Shown here piece after piece: positions 23,859-31,923 of a DNA stretch of 64,000 nucleotides. Under the pieces are notes generated by a model. The model saw only the letters and a program-made list of their open reading frames with translations. It did no database searches and was not told the origin of the DNA. Position numbers and translations under genes: made by a program. Every line of letters starts with the position of its first letter. Position 1 is the stretch's first letter. Source of the stretch: Streptomyces griseofuscus (GTDB lineage Bacteria > Actinomycetota > Actinomycetes > Streptomycetales > Streptomycetaceae); the NCBI RefSeq assembly GCF_014673495.1, contig NZ_CP051006.1, forward strand, positions 6,138,001-6,202,000, written 5' to 3'.

Positions 23859-24893
23859 GTGGCGTCCCACCGTCGACCCAAACAGCAGAGCCGTGCACGC
23901 GTGACCGTGCTGACCACCGCAGCAGCCGCCGCCGTCGTGCTCAGCGCGAACGCCGCGAACGCCGCGCCGAGTGAGAAGCTCAGCAAGGACCAGGTCAAGT
24001 CCAAGGTCGACAAGCTGTACGAGCAGGCCGAGCAGGCCACCGAGAAGTACAACGGCGCCAAGGAGAAGCAGCAGAAGCTCCAGAAGGAGATCTCCACGAT
24101 CCAGGACAACGTCGCGCGGGGTCAGGAAGACCTCAACAAGCTGCGCGACGGCCTGGGTTCGCTGGCCACGGCCCAGTACCGCTCCGGCGGTATCGACCCC
24201 TCGGTCCAGCTCTTCCTCTCCTCCAACCCGGACGACTTCCTCGACAAGGCGTCCACCCTCGACCAGCTGAGCGGTCAGCAGGTCGACGCGCTGCGCAAGA
24301 TCCAGAGCAAGCAGCGCGAGCTCGCCCAGGAGCGCTCCGAGGCCACCGAGAAGCTCAAGGACCTCGCGGACACCCGCACCGAACTGGGCAACAAGAAGAA
24401 GGACGTCCAGGCCAAGCTCGCCGCGGCCCAGAAGATCCTCAACAGCCTCACCGCCAAGGAGAAGGCCGACCTCGCCGCCCAGCAGCAGCGCGCCGACCGC
24501 TCCTCCAGCGAGCGGGTGAACCTCGGTGACGCCCCGCCCGCCTCGGGCAGGGCCGCGGCCGCCTTCGCCGCCGCCCAGGGCCAGATCGGCAAGCCGTACG
24601 TCTACGGCGCCACCGGCCCCTCCTCCTTCGACTGCTCGGGTCTGACCTCCTACGCCTACGCGCAGGCCGGCGTCTCCATCCCGCGCACCTCCGAGGAGCA
24701 GGCCAACATAGGCACCCGGATCTACAGCCAGAGCCAGCTCAAGGTCGGCGACCTGGTGTTCTTCTACGGCGACATCCACCACGTCGGTCTGTACGCGGGC
24801 GGCGGTCAGGTGCTGCACGCCCCGCACACCGGTGCCGTGGTGCGCTATGAGGCGATGTCCGACATGCCGTTCCAGTTCGGCGTCCGGGTTTAA
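23859..24893 (+). CDS. Secreted NlpC/P60 peptidoglycan endopeptidase (RipA-like)
   Basis: 344 residues. A signal peptide ends near ANAANAAPS (about residue 36). A long coiled coil follows (about 40-205, VDKLYEQAEQATEKYNGAKE and later heptads). The C-terminal NlpC/P60 domain (about 225-344) has the catalytic Cys in SSFDCSGLTSYAYAQAG, His in IHHVGLYAGGG and a third polar residue in HAPHTG. It cleaves stem peptides in the cell wall during growth or sporulation; the coiled coil may restrain the enzyme. GTG 23859 follows AAGGAG. It is the first of two tandem paralogues. Confidence 0.92.
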   Translation: MASHRRPKQQSRARVTVLTTAAAAAVVLSANAANAAPSEKLSKDQVKSKVDKLYEQAEQATEKYNGAKEKQQKLQKEISTIQDNVARGQEDLNKLRDGLGSLATAQYRSGGIDPSVQLFLSSNPDDFLDKASTLDQLSGQQVDALRKIQSKQRELAQERSEATEKLKDLADTRTELGNKKKDVQAKLAAAQKILNSLTAKEKADLAAQQQRADRSSSERVNLGDAPPASGRAAAAFAAAQGQIGKPYVYGATGPSSFDCSGLTSYAYAQAGVSIPRTSEEQANIGTRIYSQSQLKVGDLVFFYGDIHHVGLYAGGGQVLHAPHTGAVVRYEAMSDMPFQFGVRV

Positions 24894-24956
24894 ACCCCCG
24901 ACGCTCCCGGGGAGGGCGCCCGATCGGGCGAATCCACGGGACGCAAACTGACTCCA

Positions 24957-24990
24957 CGCCCCGCCGGTGACCTGCGTCAGCGGCGGGGCG
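24957..24990 (+). terminator. Terminator between the two NlpC/P60 genes
   Basis: CGCCCCGCCG (24957-24966) pairs with CGGCGGGGCG (24981-24990), followed by TCACTCTTTGTT. The tandem genes thus have separate transcripts. Confidence 0.75.
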
Positions 24991-25054
24991 TCACTCTTTG
25001 TTGCCGTCGCGGTCTTTGGCCGCGGCCCTTCCACACGGCTACTGTCTGCCGCGT

Positions 25055-25096
25055 TTCCCCGGCGCCGGGGCCTCCCCGTCCCCAGGCGCCGGGGAA
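25055..25096. repeat. 12-bp perfect inverted repeat upstream of the second NlpC/P60 gene
   Basis: TTCCCCGGCGCC (25055-25066) and GGCGCCGGGGAA (25085-25096) are separated by 18 bases, 40 bases before the GTG start. CCCCGGCGCCGGGG at 25057-25070 is itself a palindrome. The element could be an operator or a leader hairpin of the second gene. Confidence 0.5.
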
Positions 25097-25135
25097 CGTC
25101 GTCCATGTCAGCCAGTGGAAGGGGTTCGGCGAACC

Positions 25136-26179
25136 GTGGGGTCCCATCGCCGCCTTGCACCGTCCGGTCAGCGCCGCGCACCGGGCGGATTCGACCGGGG
25201 TGCCGCAGCCCTGTGCGCCCTGTCGGCCGCCGCCGCGGCCCTCGGCGCAGTACCGGCGCACGCCGCGCCGCATCCCGACGCCCGCGCCGAGGTGGACCGG
25301 CTGTACACGGAGGCGGAGCAGGCGACCCAGGCCTACGACCGGGCCCAGGAGCGCACCGACGCGCTGCGCCGCGAGGTCAGCCACACCCAGGACCGGGTCG
25401 CCCGCCGCCAGCAGGACGTCAACACGCTGCGCGAGGAGCTGGGTTCGCTGGCCGGGGCGCAGTACCGCTCGGGCGGCATCGACCCGGCCGTCGCGCTGCT
25501 GTTCTCCGACGATCCCGACGACTACCTCGACAAGGCCGCCACCCTCGACCGGATCAGCGCCCAGGAGGCGGGCCGGCTGCGGGAGTTGCGCTCCGCGCTG
25601 CGCGAGCTGGAGCAGGAGCGGGCGGAGGCGGCCGACGAGCTGGACGCGCTGGACCGCGGCCGCCGTGAGGTCGCCGCGCACAAGCGGACGGTGGAGGGCA
25701 AGCTCGCCCGGGCCCGGCAACTGCTGAACACGCTGTCGGCGGCCGACCGCGCCGCCTACGACCGGTCCTCCCGCTCGGCCGGCCCCGACCGGCTCGGCCT
25801 GTCCGATCTGACCGGCCTGGCCGGTGCCCCCGACGCGCGCGCCGCCGCGGCCCTGGCCGCCGCCCGCTCCGCGCTCGGCCGCCCCTATGTGTGGGGCGCC
25901 AACGGGCCCTCCGGCTTCGACTGTTCGGGCCTGATGCAGTGGTCGTACGCGCACGCCGGCATCCAGCTGCCCCGCACCTCCCAGGAGCAGCGGTTCGCCG
26001 GGCGGCGCGTCCCGCTCTCCCAGGCCCGCCCCGGCGATCTGGTGGTGTACCGCTCCGACGCCAGCCATGTGGCGATGTACGTCGGCCACGGCCAGGTCAT
26101 CCACGCGCCCCATCCGGGAGCCGCGGTGCGCTACGACCCGGTGGGGATGATGCCGATCTCCTCGGTGACCCGGCCCTGA
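25136..26179 (+). CDS. Secreted NlpC/P60 peptidoglycan endopeptidase, second paralogue
   Basis: 347 residues with the same layout as the upstream gene: signal peptide ending near VPAHAAPH, coiled coil (AEVDRLYTEAEQATQAYDRA), and NlpC/P60 domain with Cys in SGFDCSGLMQWSYAHAG, His in ASHVAMYVGHG and HAPHPG. Shared segments such as GSLA-AQYRSGGIDP show a local duplication, though the second copy has many more Arg and Ala and fewer Lys residues. The GTG at 25136 gives a normal signal peptide, with GAAGGGG about 12 bases upstream; ATG 24998 would add a Pro-rich stretch lying over the inverted repeat. Confidence 0.88.
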   Translation: MGSHRRLAPSGQRRAPGGFDRGAAALCALSAAAAALGAVPAHAAPHPDARAEVDRLYTEAEQATQAYDRAQERTDALRREVSHTQDRVARRQQDVNTLREELGSLAGAQYRSGGIDPAVALLFSDDPDDYLDKAATLDRISAQEAGRLRELRSALRELEQERAEAADELDALDRGRREVAAHKRTVEGKLARARQLLNTLSAADRAAYDRSSRSAGPDRLGLSDLTGLAGAPDARAAAALAAARSALGRPYVWGANGPSGFDCSGLMQWSYAHAGIQLPRTSQEQRFAGRRVPLSQARPGDLVVYRSDASHVAMYVGHGQVIHAPHPGAAVRYDPVGMMPISSVTRP

Positions 26180-26209
26180 CGCCCCGGCGGCGCGCCGTAC
26201 GATCGTGTG

Positions 26210-27397
26210 ATGGCCGGTGGCAGGCGGGTGAGAAGCGGCGGGGCGGCGGCCCTGTGCCTGCTGCTGTCCCTGACCGGGTGCGCCGGGCGGACGGCGGCCG
26301 ACTCCGCGAAGGGCGAGGTGCAGCACCTCCTGGACCTGCGCTCGGCGGCCCTGCTGCGGCATGACGCGGAGGCGTACGGCGCGACGGGCGCGAGCACCGA
26401 GTACACCAGGCTGCGCGCCCTGCCGCTGGCCTCCTGGGCGTACCGGATCACCACCCTGCGCCGCACCGCCGTGGGGGCCACCGCGGACGCCGACCTCACC
26501 TACAAGGTCGCCGGGTACGACCGGGCCCCCGTCGACACCCGGCGCACCCTCAGCCTGGCCCGCACCGCCTCCGGCACCTGGTACGTCAGCGCCGACCGGC
26601 CCGCCGACAAGTCCGGGCAGCAGCTGTGGGACCAGGGCACGGTGACCGCCGTACCCGGTGCGCACAGCCTGGTGCTCGGCACCGGGCAGTCGGCGGCCGA
26701 TCTGCGCGCCTACGCGCGGATGGCCGACGAGGCGGTACCGGCGGTGTCCAAGGAGTGGGGTACCGACTGGACGCGCCGGGTCGTCGTCCTGGTCCCCAAG
26801 TCCCTGGCGGGCATGGCGGGTCTGCTCGGCTCGCCCGCCGCGAACTACCGGGGGATCGCCGCCGTGACCACCGGGGAGGCGGGCGGCGCGGGACAGACGC
26901 CGGCCGACCGGGTGGTGATCAACCCGGACGCGTACGCCGTCCTCGGCGCGATGGGCAAACAGGTCGTCCTCACCCACGAGACCGCCCATGTGGCCACCCG
27001 CACCCACACCACCGCGGCCACCCCCCTCTGGCTCTCCGAGGGCTACGCCGACTGGATCGGCTACCTGGGCACCGACCGCACCCCGGCCCAGGCCGCCCCG
27101 GAACTGGCCCGCGCCGTCGGCGCCGGCCAGGTGCCCGCCGCGCTCCCCACCGACAAGGACTTCGGCTTCACCAGCGACCCCACCGAGCTGGCCCGGGCCT
27201 ACGAGAGCGGCTGGCTGGCCTGCCGCATGATCGCCGAGCAGTGGGGCGCGGCCCGCCTCGCCGCCTTCTACCGCGCCGTCGGCACCCGCACCACCCGCCC
27301 CGGCGCCGTCGAGAGCGCCCTGCACCACGTCCTCGGCCTGACCCCGGACGCCTTCACCACCCGCTGGCAGAAGTACGTCAAGGCGCAGCTGGGCTGA
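26210..27397 (+). CDS. Putative zinc metallopeptidase lipoprotein (HExxH)
   Basis: About 395 residues. The N-terminus is a lipoprotein signal with LTGC (Cys24). Residues ~30-160 resemble a secreted NTF2-like or similar alpha+beta domain. The C-terminal half has VVLTHETAHVAT (HExxH) and, some 20 residues later, LSEGYADWIGY with a Glu that could complete a gluzincin site. This is the arrangement of peptidase-MA-like proteins. It may act on cell-surface proteins. GTG 26207 and ATG 26210 are both possible starts. It begins 31 bases after the NlpC/P60 gene in the same direction and may be co-transcribed. Confidence 0.8.
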   Translation: MAGGRRVRSGGAAALCLLLSLTGCAGRTAADSAKGEVQHLLDLRSAALLRHDAEAYGATGASTEYTRLRALPLASWAYRITTLRRTAVGATADADLTYKVAGYDRAPVDTRRTLSLARTASGTWYVSADRPADKSGQQLWDQGTVTAVPGAHSLVLGTGQSAADLRAYARMADEAVPAVSKEWGTDWTRRVVVLVPKSLAGMAGLLGSPAANYRGIAAVTTGEAGGAGQTPADRVVINPDAYAVLGAMGKQVVLTHETAHVATRTHTTAATPLWLSEGYADWIGYLGTDRTPAQAAPELARAVGAGQVPAALPTDKDFGFTSDPTELARAYESGWLACRMIAEQWGAARLAAFYRAVGTRTTRPGAVESALHHVLGLTPDAFTTRWQKYVKAQLG

Positions 27398-27917
27398 GGG
27401 TCTCGATCGCCTCCGTGAGCCAGGCCCGCTCCGCCGCTCCGGTGGCCCGCGCCACCCGCAGCATCCCCTCCCGGAACAGATCCCCCGCCTCCTCCGCCCG
27501 TACCGGCTCGCCGCCCCGGTAGAAGAAGCTCGACGGCGCGTTCAGGAACTCCAGGCGGCGGCGCAGCACTTCGGCCTGTTCCGCCGGGTCGGGCAGATAC
27601 CGCAGGAACGACAGCACCGTGTTGAAGCGGACCTGGTCGCTGATCTCGACGGCCTTCGGCTCCCGCAGCCGCGCCAGCAACTCGGCCCGCCCCGCGGCGG
27701 TCAGCGACAGCACCTTGCGCGGCGCGGCGCTCGCGCCGTCCTGGGTGTGCTGTTCGAGCAGTCCGGCGGCGGCGAGCCGGTTGATCGCGGGGTAGAGCGC
27801 GCCGTCGCTGACCGGGCGGACGTGGCCGCTCAGCGCCTTGATGCGCTCCTTCAGCTCGTATCCGTGCAGCGGTCCCTCGGCGAGGAAACCGAGGATCGAC
27901 AACTCCAGCACGCCCAT
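27378..27917 (-). CDS. PadR-family transcriptional regulator
   Basis: 179 residues. The N-terminal winged helix-turn-helix is characteristic of PadR: LELSILGFLAEGPLHGYELK, then VSDGALYPAINRLAAAGLL. A C-terminal helical dimerisation domain follows (PEQ/AEV-rich). It is likely a local repressor of the divergent MATE pump; the 27-bp palindrome in the shared gap is the obvious operator. The ATG at 27917 is immediately preceded by AGGAGG, too close for good initiation. GTG 27911 (two codons later) has ideal spacing and may be the true start. Its 3' end overlaps the convergent metallopeptidase gene by 20 bases. Confidence 0.88.
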   Translation of the reverse strand: MGVLELSILGFLAEGPLHGYELKERIKALSGHVRPVSDGALYPAINRLAAAGLLEQHTQDGASAAPRKVLSLTAAGRAELLARLREPKAVEISDQVRFNTVLSFLRYLPDPAEQAEVLRRRLEFLNAPSSFFYRGGEPVRAEEAGDLFREGMLRVARATGAAERAWLTEAIETLSPAAP

Positions 27918-27957
27918 TCCTCCTTGCGGCAGGCCCGTTCGCCATGCTAGCTCTTTT

Positions 27958-27984
27958 CGAGTTACCTCGAATCGAGGTAACTCG
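27958..27984. promoter_or_regulatory. Perfect 27-bp palindromic operator between padR-like gene and MATE gene
   Basis: CGAGTTACCTCGA (27958-27970), one A, then TCGAGGTAACTCG (27972-27984): 13-base arms match exactly. The arms contain two nested TCGAG/CTCGA units, and partial TTTCGA copies flank both sides. It sits 40 bases upstream of each start codon. Position and symmetry make it the likely binding site of the adjacent PadR protein. Confidence 0.78.
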
Positions 27985-28022
27985 TTTCGATGTACAGCCT
28001 CCGAGGAACTCCAGGAGCCCTG

Positions 28023-29327
28023 GTGAACGCCCACCGCGCCCAGCTCATATCGCTCGCCCGGCCCGTCTACTTCTCCCTCCTCGCCTCCGTCGCCTCCGGG
28101 ATCGTCGGCACTCTCTGGGTCTCCCGGCTCGGCGGGGCCGCCGTCGCGGCGGTGGCCGTGGCGACCAACACCGAGAACGTGCTGCTCGGGGTGGCACTGG
28201 TCTTCGCCTCCGGTACGACCGTGCTGGTGGCGCACGCGCGGGGGGCCCGGGACCCGGCCGGAGTGCGGACGGCGGTGCGGGGCGGCGCCGTGCTGTGCGC
28301 CCTGGTGACGCCGTCGGTCGTGGCGGCCGGGTTCACGCTGCGCGAGCCGCTCGCCCGGCTGGTGCTCGGCGGCTCCGACCCGGCGGTCCTGCGTCTGGCC
28401 ACCGCCTACTTCGCGATCTCCCTGCCCGGCACGGCCGTGTTCTTCGCCCAGCAGCTCGTGGACGGCATTCTCAAGGGCACCGGTGACACCCGGACCCCGA
28501 TGCGTCTCGCGCTGCTCGCCAACGGGCTGATCCTGGTCTGCGACCCGTTCCTCGTCCACCGCTACGGCGTGCGGGGCGCCGCCGTCTCCACCGTGCTGTG
28601 CCGGAGCGCGGCCCTCGCGGCGGGCATCGCGGTCCTGCGCCGCGATCCCCTGCTGCGTACGGCTGCCCGTGTGCGCCCCACCACGCGGCCCGGGCCCTCC
28701 GCCCTGCGTACCCTCGCCACCGGGCTGCCGATGTCCGCCGACTTCACCCTCCGGCAGGGCGGGGCTCTCGTCCTGGTGGCGGTGGTGGGGCGGCTCGGGG
28801 TCACCGCCGTGGCCGCGTACGCGATCGCCTACAAGACGCTGTACCTGGCCACCATGGCCTTCTACGCGGTGCGCCAGGCCGCCGCGATCCACACCGCGCA
28901 CACCCGGGGCGCGGGCACGGACGCCCGCGGGGACATCGGCCGGCAGGCGGTACTGCTCTCCGGGGCGCTCGGCCTGACCGCGGCCGTCCTGTTCGCGGGC
29001 ACCGCGCCCTGGGTCATGGCCGCGTTCGGCGCCGGACCCGCCGTCGCCCACCAGGGCGTGCTCTTCCTGCGCTGCGTCGGCCCCTATCTGCTGCTGATGG
29101 CCGGCTTCATCGCGCTCGGCGGAGTCTTCGAGGGCAGTGGGGGAGCGCCCGCGCTGCTGCGGATCACCCTGCTCGGCACCGCCGTCCAACTCCCGCTCGC
29201 CGCCGCCCTGTCGGGGCTCCGGCTGCCCGGCGTCGCACTGGCCCTCGCGGTCTCGATGGCCGTGCAGTGCGCGGCGGTGGCGACGCTGTCGCGGCGCGCC
29301 CTGAGCACGGCGGGCGTGCCGGCCTGA
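28023..29327 (+). CDS. MATE-family multidrug efflux transporter
   Basis: 434 residues with about 12 hydrophobic helices in two homologous halves, the MATE fold. Recognisable segments: IVGTLWVSRLGGAAVAAVAV in the N-half, DGILKGTGDTRTPMRLAL between halves and GVFEGSGGAPALLRITLLGT near the end. It exports cationic drugs or metabolites using an ion gradient. GTG 28023 has CAGGAG at seven bases; a start at 27990 would overlap the operator region. Divergent arrangement with padR and the shared palindrome suggest inducible expression by substrate. Confidence 0.88.
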   Translation: MNAHRAQLISLARPVYFSLLASVASGIVGTLWVSRLGGAAVAAVAVATNTENVLLGVALVFASGTTVLVAHARGARDPAGVRTAVRGGAVLCALVTPSVVAAGFTLREPLARLVLGGSDPAVLRLATAYFAISLPGTAVFFAQQLVDGILKGTGDTRTPMRLALLANGLILVCDPFLVHRYGVRGAAVSTVLCRSAALAAGIAVLRRDPLLRTAARVRPTTRPGPSALRTLATGLPMSADFTLRQGGALVLVAVVGRLGVTAVAAYAIAYKTLYLATMAFYAVRQAAAIHTAHTRGAGTDARGDIGRQAVLLSGALGLTAAVLFAGTAPWVMAAFGAGPAVAHQGVLFLRCVGPYLLLMAGFIALGGVFEGSGGAPALLRITLLGTAVQLPLAAALSGLRLPGVALALAVSMAVQCAAVATLSRRALSTAGVPA

Positions 29328-29333
29328 GCGGGG

Positions 29334-30563
29334 TCAGGGGGAGACCGAGGTCTCCCGGGGCGTGGGGAGCGGCTGGACGGGGGGCGTCGCCGGGGAGGTG
29401 GTGGCGCGCCACAGGCGGCGGGCCGCGAGCAGGGTGGCGGCGGCCAGGAGGGCGTTGCGCAGGAGCAGGAGGGTGATTCCGTACCAGTCGCTGGAGACCA
29501 CATGGACGAAGCCGATGGGGAATTCCAGGAGGGTCAGGAAGGAGGCGGGCAGGACCAGGAGGGCCGGGGCGGTCATCCGGGAGGCGCGGTGGGTGAGGCA
29601 GACGGCGGCCAGGCCGATCAGCCAGACCAGGTACTGGGGGCTGATCACCCGGCTCGTGGTGGTGAAGAGGAGCACGGCGGTCAGCGCCGCGTCCGTCAGG
29701 ACGTGCGGGGGGAAGCGGCGGGCCCTGAGGCGCCACAGCAGCAGCCAGCCGAACGCGCCCGCCGTCAGGGCCAGCGCCGCCGCGCTCACCTCGGGCACGT
29801 ACGGGCCCAGGAACTCGATCGAGCCGTAGTTCAGCAGCACCTGCCCGCTCCAGCCGAAGTGCCGGGCCACATGGAAGACCAGGGCGCCCAGCGACTCCAC
29901 CTCCGTACCCCGCTCCCGCTGGAAGGTCAGGAAGGCGAACGCGCCAGGCATCCACAGCGCGAACGCCGCCGCGAGCCCCGCCCCGGTCACCGCCGCCGAC
30001 ACCCATGCCCGGCGCCGTACCGCACCGGCCAGCAGCAGCGCAGGCCACACCTTCAGCAGCGCCCCGAAGGCCGCCAGCGCGCCCATCACCCGGGGATGCC
30101 GGGCCCCCGCGAGCAGCGCGGCCACGGCCACCGCGGTCACCATCACGTCGTAGCGCGCGTACACCGTCGGCCCGAGCAGCGGGGCACCCGCCACCCACAC
30201 CCAGGCCCCGCGCCGGGACCGGCCGGGTTGCCGGGCCGAGCGCAGCAGGAGTGCCAGGACCACCAGGTCGGCGAGGAACGCCAGCGCGAAGAAGGCGTGC
30301 GGGTAGGAGAGGAACGGCAGCAGGGCGGGCGCGAGGATCGCCAGCGCGGCGGCCGGCGGGTACTGCCAGGTGACGTCGTCCAGCGGGAACGTGCCCTGGC
30401 GCAGCACCTCGTACCAGTTGCGGTAGATCACCGACACGTCCGTGGTGACGTCCGGGCCGGGGACGACGTACACCCCGAGGACGAGGAGCAGCAGCACCGC
30501 ACGGGTGACGCACCAGGTCGCGAGCAGGTACGCCGGCGACCGCCGGGCGTCCTTGGTCTCCAC
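29334..30563 (-). CDS. GT87/DUF2029 polyprenol-phosphate mannosyltransferase-like membrane protein
   Basis: 409 residues with about ten hydrophobic helices. The early extracytoplasmic acidic site expected in GT-C enzymes is VYVVPGPDVTTDVSVIYRNW. QYPPAAALAILAPALLPF and ISPQYLVWLIGLAAV are characteristic of the GT87 (PimE-like) family, which adds mannose from polyprenyl-phosphomannose to glycolipids outside the membrane. GTG 30563 follows GGGGA. The divergent neighbour is a PimB-like GT4 enzyme, which supports a shared role in phosphatidylinositol mannosides or lipoglycans. The acceptor is not known. Confidence 0.82.
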   Translation of the reverse strand: METKDARRSPAYLLATWCVTRAVLLLLVLGVYVVPGPDVTTDVSVIYRNWYEVLRQGTFPLDDVTWQYPPAAALAILAPALLPFLSYPHAFFALAFLADLVVLALLLRSARQPGRSRRGAWVWVAGAPLLGPTVYARYDVMVTAVAVAALLAGARHPRVMGALAAFGALLKVWPALLLAGAVRRRAWVSAAVTGAGLAAAFALWMPGAFAFLTFQRERGTEVESLGALVFHVARHFGWSGQVLLNYGSIEFLGPYVPEVSAAALALTAGAFGWLLLWRLRARRFPPHVLTDAALTAVLLFTTTSRVISPQYLVWLIGLAAVCLTHRASRMTAPALLVLPASFLTLLEFPIGFVHVVSSDWYGITLLLLRNALLAAATLLAARRLWRATTSPATPPVQPLPTPRETSVSP

Positions 30564-30694
30564 GTGTTCCCCTGCCGTTCGATTTCGCTTCGAGTCCGGT
30601 GCCGCGGGACCATGATGTCCCGAGCGCCCCTGGCCGTGCCAACGCACCGGCCGCCGCCCGGCGCCGGACGGCCGATTCGGTAGGGTCGGCGACG

Positions 30695-31837
30695 ATGCAC
30701 AAGACCCTGATCGTGACCAACGACTTCCCGCCCCGGCCGGGCGGCATCCAGGCCTTCCTGCACAACATGGCGCTGCGCCTGGACCCCGACCGGCTGGTCG
30801 TCTACGCCTCCACCTGGAAGCGGGGCCGGGAGGGCGTCGAGGCGACCGCCGCCTTCGACGCCGAGCAGCCCTTCACCGTCGTACGCGACCGTACGACCAT
30901 GCTGCTGCCGACCCCCGGGGCGACCCGGCGCGCGGCCGGGCTGCTGCGCGAGCACGGCTGCACCTCGGTGTGGTTCGGGGCCGCGGCACCGCTCGGCCTG
31001 ATGGCGCCCGCGCTGCGCCGGGCCGGTGCCGAGCGCCTGGTGGCCACCACCCACGGGCACGAGGCCGGCTGGGCCCAGCTGCCCGCGGCCCGGCAGCTGC
31101 TGCGCCGGATCGGCGAGGCCACGGACACGATCACCTACCTGGGCGAGTACACCCGCTCCCGGATCGCCGGGGCGCTCACCCCGGCGGCGGCGCGGCGGAT
31201 GGTCCAACTGCCGCCCGGCGTCGACGAGAAGACCTTCCACCCGGCCTCCGGCGGTGACGAGGTGCGCGCCCGGCTCGGCCTCACCGACCGCCCGGTCGTC
31301 GTCTGCGTCTCCCGGCTGGTGCCGCGCAAGGGCCAGGACACGCTGATCCGGGCCATGCCCGCGATCCTCGCCGCCGAGCCGGACGCCGTGCTGCTGATCG
31401 TCGGCGGCGGCCCCTACGAGCAGGAGCTGCGCCGCCTCGCCCGGGAGACCGGCGTCGCCGCCTCGGTCCGCTTCACCGGCGCCGTCCCCTGGTCGGAGCT
31501 GCCCGCCCACTACGGCGCGGGCGATGTCTTCGCCATGCCCTGCCGCACCCGCCGCGGCGGTCTCGACGTCGAGGGCCTCGGCATCGTCTATCTGGAGGCG
31601 TCCGCGACCGGTCTGCCGGTCATCGCGGGCGACTCCGGCGGCGCCCCGGACGCGGTCCTCGACGGGGAGACCGGCTGGGTGGTCCGCGGCGGCGAACCCG
31701 GCGAGGCCGCCGAGCGCATCGTCACCCTGCTCGGCGACCCCGAACTGCGCCGCCGGATGGGGGAGCGGGGCCGCCGGTGGGTGGAGGAGAAGTGGCGCTG
31801 GGACCTGCTGGCCGAGCGGTTGAAGGAACTTCTCTGA
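30695..31837 (+). CDS. GT4 glycosyltransferase, PimB-like mannosyltransferase
   Basis: 380 residues, GT-B fold. The N-terminal TLIVTNDFPPRPGGIQAFLHN is typical of actinobacterial PimB'; VVCVSRLVPRKGQDTLIRAMP opens the C-terminal domain; VEGLGIVYLEASATGLPVIAG is the nucleotide-sugar-binding EX7E segment. Predicted reaction: transfer of mannose from GDP-mannose to phosphatidylinositol mannoside on the cytoplasmic side. TAGGGT (30681-30686) ends eight bases before ATG 30695, so the mRNA may be leaderless. A perfect hairpin follows the gene. Confidence 0.85.
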   Translation: MHKTLIVTNDFPPRPGGIQAFLHNMALRLDPDRLVVYASTWKRGREGVEATAAFDAEQPFTVVRDRTTMLLPTPGATRRAAGLLREHGCTSVWFGAAAPLGLMAPALRRAGAERLVATTHGHEAGWAQLPAARQLLRRIGEATDTITYLGEYTRSRIAGALTPAAARRMVQLPPGVDEKTFHPASGGDEVRARLGLTDRPVVVCVSRLVPRKGQDTLIRAMPAILAAEPDAVLLIVGGGPYEQELRRLARETGVAASVRFTGAVPWSELPAHYGAGDVFAMPCRTRRGGLDVEGLGIVYLEASATGLPVIAGDSGGAPDAVLDGETGWVVRGGEPGEAAERIVTLLGDPELRRRMGERGRRWVEEKWRWDLLAERLKELL

Positions 31838-31854
31838 CGGCCGGTTCATGAATT

Positions 31855-31886
31855 GACGGCCCGTCAATTCTTCCTGACGGGCCGTC
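31855..31886. terminator. Bidirectional terminator between the GT4 and acyl-CoA ligase genes
   Basis: GACGGCCCGTCA (31855-31866) pairs perfectly with TGACGGGCCGTC (31875-31886) around ATTCTTCC. An alternative overlapping palindrome, GAATTGACGG-C-CCGTCAATTC (31850-31870), competes for the left arm. Confidence 0.82.
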
Positions 31887-31923
31887 GATTTCCTTGCGCT
31901 GCCGATCGCTTGAGGCGACTCGC

